Shown: positions 45,199-54,823, numbered from the stretch's first letter. The stretch: DNA of 64,000 nucleotides from Comamonadaceae bacterium PBBC1 (GCA_002256145.1 NKIP01000015.1:32962-96961), one strand, 5' to 3'. Translations and numbers: made by a program. The notes: generated from the letters alone by a model not told the origin.

Positions 45199-46856
45199 CC
45201 ACCCCCCACCTCAGCAAATCCCTGCTCAACAACTACCGCCAATGCCCGCGCAGGCTGTGGCTGGAGATGCAAGACCGGGCTGCCCGCAAAAAGGGCCTTG
45301 CACCTGTGGCGCAAGCGGTTTACAGCGCTGACACGACCAAGCGATTTCTGGACGGGCATGTGATTGGGCGCATTGCCCAAGCCTGCTGGTCTGAAGGCGT
45401 GGACATCGAAAAAGCCAGCTGGATCACCGACGAAGACACCGGCCAACGCCAGCGCGACCTGAACTACGCCACGCACCTCACATACCAATGGATGCAAGAC
45501 CAGCGCCGCCCCCTGTTTGAAGCCACCTTCCAGCACCAAAACCTGCTGGTCATGGCCGACGTCATGGTGCCCCGGCGGCACGGCCACCGCGTCTATTGGC
45601 AAATGATCGAAGTCAAGTCGAGCACCACCCCCAAGGACTACCACATCACCGACTTGGCCACCCAAGCTTGGGTGGCCGAACAAAGCGGCGTGGACCTTGA
45701 CAGCGTGGCGCTGCTGCTGGTGAACAAAGGCTTTGAACTGCACACCGCTGGCGACTACACCGGCCTGCTGGGCCTGCACGACGACCCCGACCTGCAAGCC
45801 CAAGTGCGCCAGGCACAGCAACAAATGCCCACCACCCTGCGCGGTGCGGCCCAAACCCTGGCGCTGCGCCAAGAACCCCGCAAACACCAGCCCGGCGACC
45901 AATGCACCAGCCCCTTTGAGTGCCCCTACATCGGCCACTGCACCGAAAAAACCACCGGACAAACCACCGGAAAAACTGCGAAACAAACCACCCCGCAGCC
46001 CGTGCCCATCCGCTTTTACAACGACCGGGGCGGTGCCAAAGCGCAAACACTCATCGACGCCGGCCACACCGACCTGCGCCAAGTGCCGCCCGCCACCATC
46101 GCCCGCTTGTGGAACGGCAGCACCGACACCCACGGCGTGAACCAACGCCTGGCCCAAGCGGTGCGCACGGGGCGAGTCGTGATGGACCGGGCCGGTGCCC
46201 AAGCCGCACTGCAAACCCTGAGCTGGCCGGTGCAACACCTCGACTTTGAAACCATCAGCTTCATCGCGCCCGTGTGGCCCGGCACGCAAAGCGGGCAACA
46301 CATCCCGTTTCAATACAGCCTGCACCGGCAAGCCCAAAGCGGCCAAGTGCTCGGGCATGCCGAATTTTTGGACACCACCGGCCAAGACCCGCGCCGCGCA
46401 CTGGCAGAGCAACTCGTCAAAGACATCGACCCCCGCTGCACCGTGCTGGCCTGGAACGACTCATTTGAACGCGCCGTCATCCGCGACCTGGCTGAGCAAT
46501 TTGCCGAGCTGCGCAAACCGCTCATGCGCATCCACGACCAAGTGCAAGACCTGCTGCCCATCGTGCGGCGGCACTACTTTCACCCCAACATGGCCCAAGC
46601 CGAAGGCAGCACCTTCAGCATCAAAACCGTGCTGCCGTGCATGGCGGCGCACCTGCAATACAGCCAACTGGGCACCGTGCAAAACGGCGGCGAAGCCCAA
46701 CTGGCCTACCTGCTGGCCGCCGCGCCCCCAGGCGCAGAAAAAGAACCCGGCCAAACCATCACCCCAGCCGAACGCCAACAAGCCCGAAAAGACTTGCTGG
46801 CGTATTGCGGGTTGGATACGGAGGCGATGGTGGAAATCGTCAAGTCTTTGAAATGA
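45195..46856 (+). CDS. DUF2779 protein: Cas4-like nuclease plus RNase H-like domain (copy 1)
   Basis: A 553-residue protein. The N-terminal half resembles Cas4/RecB nucleases: SKSLLNNYRQCPRRLW (7-22), MADVM (about 120) and MIEVKSS (about 137-143), then a C-x5-FECPYIGHC cysteine cluster near 237-247 that could hold an iron-sulphur cluster with the early Cys. The C-terminal DUF2779 domain starts HLDFETISF (about 345) and ends YCGLDTEAM, in the manner of DEDD exonucleases. Its stop overlaps the DUF1016 gene (ATGA). A paralogue is at 49109. Role in defence or repair is inferred from context. Confidence 0.8.
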   Translation: MTTPHLSKSLLNNYRQCPRRLWLEMQDRAARKKGLAPVAQAVYSADTTKRFLDGHVIGRIAQACWSEGVDIEKASWITDEDTGQRQRDLNYATHLTYQWMQDQRRPLFEATFQHQNLLVMADVMVPRRHGHRVYWQMIEVKSSTTPKDYHITDLATQAWVAEQSGVDLDSVALLLVNKGFELHTAGDYTGLLGLHDDPDLQAQVRQAQQQMPTTLRGAAQTLALRQEPRKHQPGDQCTSPFECPYIGHCTEKTTGQTTGKTAKQTTPQPVPIRFYNDRGGAKAQTLIDAGHTDLRQVPPATIARLWNGSTDTHGVNQRLAQAVRTGRVVMDRAGAQAALQTLSWPVQHLDFETISFIAPVWPGTQSGQHIPFQYSLHRQAQSGQVLGHAEFLDTTGQDPRRALAEQLVKDIDPRCTVLAWNDSFERAVIRDLAEQFAELRKPLMRIHDQVQDLLPIVRRHYFHPNMAQAEGSTFSIKTVLPCMAAHLQYSQLGTVQNGGEAQLAYLLAAAPPGAEKEPGQTITPAERQQARKDLLAYCGLDTEAMVEIVKSLK

Positions 46857-47947
46857 ATTCTGATCAACAACAGGCTTCACTGGCCCCAAATGGCTACACC
46901 GACTTCCTGATGGAAGTCAAAACCCAGATACGCCAGCGGCAGTTCCAGGCCCTGCGAGCTGTCAACAACGAACTGTTGGCGCTCTACTGGTGGCTGGGCG
47001 AAAACATCAGCCAAAGACAAGAGGCACTCGGCTGGGGCAAGGCCGTGGTCGAAAACCTGGCGCGAGACCTGCAAACAGAGTTCCCGGGGCGCAACGGGTT
47101 TTCAGCCCCAAACCTGTGGTTCATGCGCCAGTTTTACAACGAATACCGTGACAAGCCAAAACTCCAACCACTGGTTAGAGAAATCAGCTGGTCTAAAAAC
47201 TTGCTCATCATGGCCCGTTGCAAAGACGATCTGGAGCGCGAGTTTTACCTGCGGGCAACAGCCCGTTTCGGCTGGTCCAAAAGCGTGTTGCAGCACCAAT
47301 TGGACAACCACAGTTACCGCCAATACCTGCTGGGGCAAACCAACTTTGACGCGGTGGTGCCCGACAGCATCAAGGCCCAGGCGATGCTGGCCGTCAAAGA
47401 CCACTACACCTTTGATTTTGTGGGCCTGGCCGAACAGCACTCCGAACGCGAGCTGGAGCAAGCCCTGGTGCGTAACCTGCGCGGTTTTTTGATTGAAATG
47501 GGTGGCGCGTTCACCTTTGTGGGCAACCAGTACCGGCTGGAGGTGGATGGCAAAGACTATTTCATTGACCTGCTGCTGTTTCACCGCCGCTTGCGTTGCC
47601 TGGTGGCCATTGAGTTGAAGATTGGCGACTTCAAGCCCGAGCACAAAGGCCAGATCGAGTTTTATTTGGACACGCTGGACCGACAACACCGCTTGGAAGG
47701 TGAAAACCCGCCGATTGGCATCGTCATTTGCCGCAGCAAAACCAAAACCATGGTCGAGTACGCCCTGCGCACGGCCAGCCATGCACTGGGCATTGCCACC
47801 TACACCGTCACCCCACAACTGCCCGCCAGCTACCAGGCCGACCTGCCCAGCCCTGAGCAAATTGCAGCGCGACTGCAAGGCTGGACGGGGCGTGATGGTT
47901 TGGCGTTGGATGTGAATGACGGTGATTTGGACGAGGTGGAAACATGA
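46853..47947 (+). CDS. PDDEXK nuclease domain protein (DUF1016/YhcG type)
   Basis: A 364-residue protein of normal length. The N-terminal helical DUF1016 region (about 12-150, FLMEVKTQIRQRQFQALRAV) is followed by a PD-(D/E)XK nuclease core: DYFIDLLLFHRRLRCLVAIELK (about 237-258), with Asp and Glu-x-Lys in register, and QIEFYLDTLD. Such proteins occur as accessory nucleases in restriction or defence loci. It is translationally coupled on both sides. Confidence 0.88.
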   Translation: MNSDQQQASLAPNGYTDFLMEVKTQIRQRQFQALRAVNNELLALYWWLGENISQRQEALGWGKAVVENLARDLQTEFPGRNGFSAPNLWFMRQFYNEYRDKPKLQPLVREISWSKNLLIMARCKDDLEREFYLRATARFGWSKSVLQHQLDNHSYRQYLLGQTNFDAVVPDSIKAQAMLAVKDHYTFDFVGLAEQHSERELEQALVRNLRGFLIEMGGAFTFVGNQYRLEVDGKDYFIDLLLFHRRLRCLVAIELKIGDFKPEHKGQIEFYLDTLDRQHRLEGENPPIGIVICRSKTKTMVEYALRTASHALGIATYTVTPQLPASYQADLPSPEQIAARLQGWTGRDGLALDVNDGDLDEVET

Positions 47948-48201
47948 GTCTCAACCGAGACAAGCACACCAAGGCCAAAGAAGAGCGCCAACAACACCGC
48001 GCTGTGGCCCTGCAGCGCGACCACAGCGCCAAGGCCAGCACGCTCACCTTCGAGCGCCCCGACTTTGACTTGGCCCGCTACGACGACGAGGATGGCTACC
48101 ACATCACCGCCACCGTGGTGCAGACCCTGCTGCTCGACCGCTGGATCAATAGCTTTGGTGGGCAGATCCGTAACATCCGCAAGACGGCGGTGAAAGCATG
48201 A
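47944..48201 (+). CDS. Unassigned 85-residue protein carrying the recurrent 3' tag
   Basis: Coupled by ATGA overlaps to the DUF1016 gene before it and the HNH gene after it. The N-terminus is highly charged (KAKEERQQHRAVALQRD), the middle acidic, and the C-terminus reads RWINSFGGQIRNIRKTAVKA, which is the tag found at two relic loci upstream. It may be a small partner protein or a remnant of a larger one. Family not recognised. Confidence 0.6.
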   Translation: MSLNRDKHTKAKEERQQHRAVALQRDHSAKASTLTFERPDFDLARYDDEDGYHITATVVQTLLLDRWINSFGGQIRNIRKTAVKA

Positions 48202-49007
48202 GCAGGGCGAATGCCTACCTCTATACGTGGAATCCTCAGCGCTGGAGCTGGGTTGATCTTTCCGATGCAATCTACCGGGTCAATAACGGCAAGCCATACC
48301 CGATGCATTGGAGCTGTGGCAACACCAAAAAAATCCAGATCGGTGATGTTTTTTTCTTGATGAGGTTGGGCGAAGATCCCAAAGGCATCATCGCTTGTGG
48401 GTACGTGGGATCTGCGCCCCTGGCACTGCCACATTGGGATGCAGAAAAACAGGCTGCAGGCCTGACTGCATTGCGAACAGACATGCAGTTCAGAATCCTA
48501 GCCGAGAGGCCAATGCTGAGCCTTGCCCTACTGGAGCGCGAATTTCCGAATGTCCGTTGGACGCCGCAGGCCAGTGCGATGAGCTTGCCACACGACGTTG
48601 CGCAATCGCTGATGGAGCGACTTCAGGAACTTCAGCAATTTGATTTTTCTGAGCCTGCAGCAGAAGTGTTGTGTCGCGAAGGTGCGCCCAAAGAAATCAC
48701 ACTGACCACGTACGACCGCAGTCCACTGGCCAGACAGCTCTGCATAGCGCAGCATGGCTACAAATGCACGGTATGTGGGTTCAGTTTCAAAGAGGTCTAC
48801 GGTGATTTGGGTGCCACTTATGTAGAAGTGCACCATCTGAAACCTATCTCGGAATTTGCCCATGAACATTTGATTGATCCAGTCAATGACTTGCGTCCTG
48901 TTTGCGCCAACTGTCATCGCATGTTGCACCGAGATCGTCCTGTGCTTTCCATCGAAGAGCTCCAAAAGAAGATCAGATCGGTGAGTCGGTTTCCTGAAAA
49001 ATCATGA
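48198..49007 (+). CDS. HNH endonuclease with N-terminal EVE/PUA-like domain
   Basis: A 269-residue protein. The N-terminal YLYTWNPQRWSW and GDVFFLMRLG segments suggest an EVE/PUA-like reader of modified bases. The C-terminal HNH nuclease has zinc-type pairs CTVCG (about 189) and CANCH, with the catalytic EVHHLKPISE and NDLRPVCANCHRMLHR. This layout matches modification-dependent (type IV) restriction enzymes. Coupled to the preceding 85-codon gene. Confidence 0.8.
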   Translation: MSRANAYLYTWNPQRWSWVDLSDAIYRVNNGKPYPMHWSCGNTKKIQIGDVFFLMRLGEDPKGIIACGYVGSAPLALPHWDAEKQAAGLTALRTDMQFRILAERPMLSLALLEREFPNVRWTPQASAMSLPHDVAQSLMERLQELQQFDFSEPAAEVLCREGAPKEITLTTYDRSPLARQLCIAQHGYKCTVCGFSFKEVYGDLGATYVEVHHLKPISEFAHEHLIDPVNDLRPVCANCHRMLHRDRPVLSIEELQKKIRSVSRFPEKS

Positions 49008-49108
49008 GCAATACATCCAAAGAACTTGTCACTGTGCAAGGGCCGGTTGTTGCGCTCATCACCAGAGCGGGACGCTGCAAGCACAAGCCTGCAATAAATG
49101 CCTGACTC

Positions 49109-50749
49109 ATGACTCCCTACCTCAGCAAATCCCTGCTCAACAACTACCGCCAATGCCCGCGCCGCTTGTGGCTGGAGATGCAAGACCGGGCGGCGCGCAA
49201 GCAAGGGCTGCCGCCGCTGGCGCAGGCCGTCTACAGCGCCGAAACCCTGCGCCGCTTTGTGGACGGGCACGTCATTGGCCGCATTGCCAAAGCCTGCTGG
49301 CCCGACGGCATCGACATCGAAGCGCAAAGCTGGGTGCAAGACGAAAAGACCGGCGAACGCCGACGCGACCTGAGCTACGCCCAGCGCCTCACGCAAATGT
49401 CGCTCGCACACCGCAAGCCCCTGTTTGAAACCACCTTCAGCCACCGCAACTTGCTCATCATGGCCGACGTCATGCGTCCGCTTGGCCCTCGCCAGGGCGA
49501 CGGCTGGCAAATGATCGAAGTCAAATCAAGCACCGAGCCCAAGGACTACCACCTCACCGACCTGGCCACACAAGCCTGGGCGGCCGAGCAATGCGGCGTG
49601 TCCATCACCCGCGTGGCGCTGCTGCTGGTCAACAAAGGCTTTGAACTGCAGACCGAGGGCGACTACACCCAGCTGCTGGGCCTGCACGACGACCCCGAAC
49701 TGCAAGCCCAGGTGCGCGAAGCCCAGGCCCAGATGCCCGCCACCCTGCGTGGTGCCGCCCAAACCCTGGCCCTGCGCCACGAACCCCTGCAGCACCAGCC
49801 CGGCGAACACTGCACCACCCCGTTTGAATGCCCCTACCAGGCCCATTGCACAGGCAACCCCACCCAAAACAGCCAAGCCAGTCCGGCCGACCCCACCGCC
49901 CCCGTGCCCATCCGCTTATACAACGACCGGGGCCAGGCCAGAGCGCGGCAACTGCTGCAAGCCGACCACACCGACCTGCGCCAGGTGCCCGCCCAAACCA
50001 TCGCCCAAGTCTGGAACGGTCACAACGAAACCCACCAGATCAACCGCCGCTTGGCCCAGGCCGTGCGCAACGGCCAGCCCGTGATCGACGCGCCCGGCGT
50101 GCGGCAGGCGCTGGCCACCTACACCTGGCCCGTGCAACACCTCGACTTTGAAACCATCAGCTTCACCGCCCCCGTGTGGCCCGGCACCCGCAGCGGCGAA
50201 CAAATCCCCTTTCAATACAGCGTGCATTTCCAAGTGGCCAATGGCCTCGTGCAAGCCCACGGCGAATTTCTGGACACCAGCGGACAAGACCCTCGCCGCG
50301 CCCTGGCCGAAAAACTGGTGCAAGACCTCAGACCCGACAGCACCATCCTGGCCTGGAACGCCAGCTTTGAACGCCAGGTCATCCAAAGCCTGGCCGAACA
50401 ATTTGCCGACCTGGCCCCGGCCCTGATGCGCCTGCACGCCCAGATAAAAGACCTGCTGCCCGTGGTGCGCCTGCACTACGCCCACCCCGCCATGGTGCAC
50501 AGACCAGGCGGCATGTTCAGCATCAAAACCGTGCTGCCCCTGCTGATGCCCCGCCTGAACCACAACCAGCTGGAGGGCGTGCAAAACGGCACCGAAGCCC
50601 AACTGGCCTACCTGCGCGTTGCAGCGCCAGAGGCGGTGCGGCGGGAGGAGGGCTATACCGAAGCGCAACGCGAGCGCGAAATCAGAAATTTGCTGCTGTA
50701 TTGCAAGATGGATACGGCGGCGATGGTGAGTATTTTGTTTGTTTTTTAA
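49109..50749 (+). CDS. DUF2779 protein: Cas4-like nuclease plus RNase H-like domain (copy 2)
   Basis: A 546-residue paralogue of the protein at 45195, with the same blocks: SKSLLNNYRQCPRRLW, MADVM, MIEVKSS, FECPYQAHC, HLDFETISF and a C-terminal YCKMDTAAM. Identity is high over the whole length, so this is a recent duplication or two related imports. The C-terminal end (SILFVF) differs from copy 1. The GmrSD-like gene follows after 13 bases. Confidence 0.8.
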   Translation: MTPYLSKSLLNNYRQCPRRLWLEMQDRAARKQGLPPLAQAVYSAETLRRFVDGHVIGRIAKACWPDGIDIEAQSWVQDEKTGERRRDLSYAQRLTQMSLAHRKPLFETTFSHRNLLIMADVMRPLGPRQGDGWQMIEVKSSTEPKDYHLTDLATQAWAAEQCGVSITRVALLLVNKGFELQTEGDYTQLLGLHDDPELQAQVREAQAQMPATLRGAAQTLALRHEPLQHQPGEHCTTPFECPYQAHCTGNPTQNSQASPADPTAPVPIRLYNDRGQARARQLLQADHTDLRQVPAQTIAQVWNGHNETHQINRRLAQAVRNGQPVIDAPGVRQALATYTWPVQHLDFETISFTAPVWPGTRSGEQIPFQYSVHFQVANGLVQAHGEFLDTSGQDPRRALAEKLVQDLRPDSTILAWNASFERQVIQSLAEQFADLAPALMRLHAQIKDLLPVVRLHYAHPAMVHRPGGMFSIKTVLPLLMPRLNHNQLEGVQNGTEAQLAYLRVAAPEAVRREEGYTEAQREREIRNLLLYCKMDTAAMVSILFVF

Positions 50750-50762
50750 AAGGAGATTGAAA

Positions 50763-52418
50763 ATGAAACCAATCAGTGCCAGGCCTCAGTCAATATCTGA
50801 ATTCTTCTCAGGTTCTTCGTATGAAATACCCGGCTATCAAAGACGCTATCAATGGGAAATTGAACAATGCGAACAAATGTGGGATGACTTTGCTGATTTT
50901 AATGAAACGAAAAAAATTGGGGATAAATATTTCCTAGGTGCAATTGTTATTGAAAAAACAAGAGATGAAAAAGTGTTCAACATTGTGGATGGTCAACAAC
51001 GAGCAACCACAATAATGCTGCTATTAGCAGCTATTTTCTCCAAAGCCAATACACACAAAAGGCTTGAAAAGGTCATTAAAAAAGTTGACTCAAGATCAAC
51101 TGAAGTCACCAACGAGTTAAGATTAAAAACAAATGTTATTGAGGAGGATGCCAAGTCATTAACTGACGTCATATTCGGTCGCAACAAAAAACTGCCTAAA
51201 GACAATAAATTCAATGCAAATTATAAGTTTTTTGAAGCAAAAGCTTCTGACTGGATTGAAAACAACGGCAACACCGATCGCGTTGATGAATTCATAGAAA
51301 ACATTCTTGATCATGTTTTGCTACTACCCATCGAATGTGAATCAACGGACGATGCTCTAGTCCTATTCAATACCTTAAACAACAGAGGGCTTCAGTTGTC
51401 AGACGCAGATATTTTTAAAGCCAAAATATATGCACTCATAAAGGACAAAAAAGGCAAGGAAATATTCCTCAGCAGATGGAATGAAATCTTGAACTCATAT
51501 GATGATCACCATGGGGAAATGACCGATTTGTTCAGAATACACATGCATGTAGATCGAGCAAAGCGCGGCATTATCTCTAAAGAGATAGCTCTTCGAACCT
51601 ACTACGAAGAAACCAAATCACTCACCTACCCTGGAACCATCGATTCGATAGAGCTGTATTCAGCATTCAACACATGGGAAGGCACTTCAGCAATAAATAT
51701 AATTTACTCAATTCTTCAGGCTCATAATAATCACTACTGGAAATACCCTATTTATACATATCTTGCAATCAAGTCAAAAAGCGTTTCGATGATAGATATT
51801 GACGCAAAAGAAGTAAATGATTACGAGAGGCTAATGGAAGAAGTTCTTAAGTTCATTTTAATTAAAGGTGTAGTTTGGAATTCTGTTAATAAAGTCAAGG
51901 ATTTTATCTTCAAATTATGTGCGGATATTGCCAAAGAAATGGATATGACGAAAATCATTAAGAAAATTCAAAAGGAGTACAAAACAGATGTGGAGGAATT
52001 CATTCAAAATTTAAACAACCCTCTCGAAAAGCGTTATGCACGCACTATCGTCATGACATTGGCTTATCTCGATGCCAAATCAAAAGAAGAAAGCTTAAAT
52101 AAATTATCCGAGTTTATTTTGACATCCAAATTTGATGTGGAGCACATTCTTCCTAAAAAATGGAATGATTATGATGGATGGACAAATGAATCACACGCTG
52201 AATATTTAAACAATGTAGGCAACCTGGTCCTTCTTGATAAACCCTTAAATATTGCAGCCAAATGCGAATTTTTTACTCGTAAAAAAGACAAATATAAAAA
52301 ATCAGAAATTTCAGCTGCAATCAAGTTGGCAAGACACAAAAGTGATAACTGGACAGAAGAGGAGGTGATTCAAAGGAATAGAGAAATGATTAAATTGTTT
52401 GAGGATTTTATTTCATAA
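50763..52418 (+). CDS. GmrSD-like DUF262/DUF1524 endonuclease
   Basis: A 551-residue protein. The N-terminal DUF262 domain has YEIPGYQRRYQW (about 20-31) and the NTP-handling FNIVDGQQR motif (about 75-83); the C-terminal DUF1524 HNH-type domain has DVEHILPKKW and NVGNLVLL. This is the single-chain arrangement of GmrSD, a type IV enzyme that cuts glucosylated hydroxymethylcytosine DNA. The gene is strikingly AT-rich against its surroundings, a sign of recent transfer. AAAAGGAG precedes the ATG. Confidence 0.88.
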   Translation: MKPISARPQSISEFFSGSSYEIPGYQRRYQWEIEQCEQMWDDFADFNETKKIGDKYFLGAIVIEKTRDEKVFNIVDGQQRATTIMLLLAAIFSKANTHKRLEKVIKKVDSRSTEVTNELRLKTNVIEEDAKSLTDVIFGRNKKLPKDNKFNANYKFFEAKASDWIENNGNTDRVDEFIENILDHVLLLPIECESTDDALVLFNTLNNRGLQLSDADIFKAKIYALIKDKKGKEIFLSRWNEILNSYDDHHGEMTDLFRIHMHVDRAKRGIISKEIALRTYYEETKSLTYPGTIDSIELYSAFNTWEGTSAINIIYSILQAHNNHYWKYPIYTYLAIKSKSVSMIDIDAKEVNDYERLMEEVLKFILIKGVVWNSVNKVKDFIFKLCADIAKEMDMTKIIKKIQKEYKTDVEEFIQNLNNPLEKRYARTIVMTLAYLDAKSKEESLNKLSEFILTSKFDVEHILPKKWNDYDGWTNESHAEYLNNVGNLVLLDKPLNIAAKCEFFTRKKDKYKKSEISAAIKLARHKSDNWTEEEVIQRNREMIKLFEDFIS

Positions 52419-52856
52419 CTCAAAAATTTCATCTATCCAGAATCAGGTCTCATCGCAAAATTACGGCGCTGCCAGGCCTGGACTTGCCAAACTGGCATCT
52501 GATGCTGTTTGTGGGGGCCCACCAGCTCAAGGTGCCGTTGGCGCTGGCCCATGGCCATGGCCATGCAGCGCATGGGCGATAGGGCAATAGGGCGCAGTAC
52601 GTCCAAATTGCTGTGGTGCGTTCCGCCAGCCCGCCAAACCCGATAGTCACGGACCTTCAAATGGCGAGTGATTCACTGGCTGGCCCTGTCAACCGTGCAA
52701 ACTTTGACTGAGGCGTCAGCCAGCCGTTGCTATTGGGCTTGCCCCTGTGGTCGGTCAGCCAAGCCTCATCAATTGCGACACAACTTGTCGCACCTCTGCC
52801 GAAACTGAACATCAGTCCAGCGCATGGTGCGCTGGCGAATGTTCAAGGAAATCAGC
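52419..52856. other. Intergenic stretch without a convincing gene
   Basis: GC content returns to the genomic level just after the GmrSD-like gene. Short frames on either strand have no recognisable domain. A CCATGGCCATGGCCATG run near 52548-52564 and an inverted CATGGTGCG/CGCATGGTGC-like context before the next gene are the only features noted. It may be decayed coding sequence. Confidence 0.4.
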
Positions 52857-53948
52857 ATGAGTGAAGATTTGACGGAGCGTGTGGACGGTTTTGTAGAGAT
52901 GGCCTGGCTGGGGGAGACACCTTGGCATGGGCTGGGTCAAGAGATGCAGCCCGGTGATTCGCTGGCGCAGTGGCAGCGACAGGCGGGCATGGACTGGACG
53001 ATCGAGCGTGCCGAAGTGGAGTTTCGCGCCCACGGCCAGTTGTATGGGATGGCTGATGCGGCCAGTTCGCAGTCATCTTATGCGCGTGGCAGGTCGTGGA
53101 TGTTTCCGCGTCGGCAAGTGCTTTACCGCAGTGACAACTGTGTGGGCCTGGGCGTGGTGTCGAATCGGTACAAAGAGGTTCAGCCTGCGCAAGTGCTGGA
53201 CTTTTTTGCCCGTTATTTGGAGCAAAACCGTTGGCAAATGTCGGCCGCAGGCACCCTGCGCAATGGGGCGGTGCTGTGGGCCACGGCACGCACAGGGCGC
53301 GGGGCAGAGGTGGTGGCGGGCGATGTGGTGGAGCAGTATGTGTTGCTGTCCACCAGCTGCGATGGCACCAGCAGCACCGAAGCGCGGCTGACCAACGTAC
53401 GGGTGGTGTGCGCCAATACGCTGGCAGAGGCACGCGGCGTCAAAGCAAGCGTCAAGGTGCGGCACAACAACAAGTTTGATCAGGAGCAGGTTCAGCAAGA
53501 ATTACAGCTTGGGCATTTGGGCGAGCTGGCCATGCCTTTTGATGTGTTTATGCACGCAGCCCGCAGTTTGGCAGCACGGCCTGTGTCCCGCTCGATGGCT
53601 GAAGACTATGTGTTGGCGGTGGCGCATCGGGTGCGATCCGGGTTCTTGCAACCGGCTTGGGATGCACGGCAGGCCTTGACCGATTTGCCCCAGGGTCAGC
53701 TGCGCCAGTCGCTGCAGCGGGGTGATGCTTACAAAAAAATGATGGCGCTGTTTGATGGCGAGGGCCGCGGGGCCAATATGCCCGGCACGCAGGGTACGGC
53801 CTGGGGCTTGATCAATGCCGTGACGGAGTACGTGGACCACCAGCCCAAAGGCACGCGCCAGTCTGCCGCTGACCGTTATTTCAGTGCATGGCTGGGCCGT
53901 GGGCAAGCCCTCAAGCAAGAGGCCTTGACCATGGCGCGTTTGCTCTGA
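52857..53948 (+). CDS. DUF932 domain protein (phage/plasmid-like, TIGR03299 type)
   Basis: A 363-residue soluble protein. ETPWHGLGQEM (about 19-29) near the start, RYKEVQPAQVLDFF in the middle and the C-terminal GTAWGLINAVTEYVDH and SAADRYFSAWLG blocks are the DUF932 signature. Genes of this type are common on plasmids, phages and islands; their function is unknown. AAGGAA precedes the ATG at 52857. It is followed closely by an unassigned gene. Confidence 0.8.
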   Translation: MSEDLTERVDGFVEMAWLGETPWHGLGQEMQPGDSLAQWQRQAGMDWTIERAEVEFRAHGQLYGMADAASSQSSYARGRSWMFPRRQVLYRSDNCVGLGVVSNRYKEVQPAQVLDFFARYLEQNRWQMSAAGTLRNGAVLWATARTGRGAEVVAGDVVEQYVLLSTSCDGTSSTEARLTNVRVVCANTLAEARGVKASVKVRHNNKFDQEQVQQELQLGHLGELAMPFDVFMHAARSLAARPVSRSMAEDYVLAVAHRVRSGFLQPAWDARQALTDLPQGQLRQSLQRGDAYKKMMALFDGEGRGANMPGTQGTAWGLINAVTEYVDHQPKGTRQSAADRYFSAWLGRGQALKQEALTMARLL

Positions 53949-53998
53949 TGCAGAGGGCTGCGCGTGCCGTTCACCAAATGAGTTTTTGGAGTGTCCCG

Positions 53999-54823
53999 AT
54001 GGTTCATACCAAACCCGTTCGCCGCAAGTTGTCCGATCTCAAGGCTGATGATGTGCAGTGGGCTGCGCTGCAAGACGCCGTGGCGCAGGCGCAGGTCATG
54101 CACGATGCCTGGTGGCGTGTGAACGACGCGCTGCGACTGTGGTGCGCGCAAAGCCCCGATGCGCCCGCTGGTGCCAAAGCCTTGGCGCAGGTGCAGGATT
54201 TGCGCGTCCCGATCAAGCTCTTGAAGCAATCACTGCGGCACATGGCGCAGCAAGCGGGCAAAGCGCGTGATGCTTCGGCCATGACCGCCATGACGGCCAC
54301 ACCCGAGGGCGAGGCTTTGGTGCGTGAGCGCTTGAAGCAAGCCGACTTGAACTTGAGTGCGCTGTACCAGCAGCTGCAGGCACTGTGTGCGTACAGCGCT
54401 GCACCTTTGGTGCGCGAGGTGGCTCACCCCGCCGAGCAGGGGCGGCCGCCTTTGAGTGATGCCGAGGTGGAGGTCCGGCTGGAATACATGCTGGACGAGT
54501 CCAACGCTTTGTATGACGACATGAGCAACAACCTGTTGGCCAGCCAAGAGGCGATGGGCGGGCGTGTGGGTCCCGAGGGTCTGAACATGCAGGTGATGGA
54601 CGATGACCCGGCCGTGCACAACTTGCTGGATGAAAAGCACCCCTGGATGGATCGTCAAGGCTGGCTGACGCACGATCTGCTGGCGCACAACCGTGGCCAC
54701 CATCCGCGCTTTGGCGTGGCGGCTTTGTTGCAGACAGACACCGTGTGGGTGGAGGTGCATACGGTGCGTTCGTATGCGTTTGATTTGCGTGCGGGTGCGT
54801 TCATATCGCCCGAGAGCAAGTGA
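53999..54823 (+). CDS. Unassigned 274-residue protein
   Basis: A soluble, largely helical protein rich in Ala, Gln and Leu with a possible coiled coil (about 20-140) and a compact C-terminal part (MDRQGWLTHDLLAHNRGHHPRF, near 219-240, shown here for location). GGAG before the ATG at 53999 decides the start; 53948 overlaps the DUF932 stop and is an alternative. It probably works with the DUF932 protein. Family not recognised. Confidence 0.6.
   Translation: MVHTKPVRRKLSDLKADDVQWAALQDAVAQAQVMHDAWWRVNDALRLWCAQSPDAPAGAKALAQVQDLRVPIKLLKQSLRHMAQQAGKARDASAMTAMTATPEGEALVRERLKQADLNLSALYQQLQALCAYSAAPLVREVAHPAEQGRPPLSDAEVEVRLEYMLDESNALYDDMSNNLLASQEAMGGRVGPEGLNMQVMDDDPAVHNLLDEKHPWMDRQGWLTHDLLAHNRGHHPRFGVAALLQTDTVWVEVHTVRSYAFDLRAGAFISPESK

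Noticed and set aside
52433..52660. 75-codon minus-strand frame, possible transposase remnant
   Set aside because: No transposase motif or terminal repeats could be identified.
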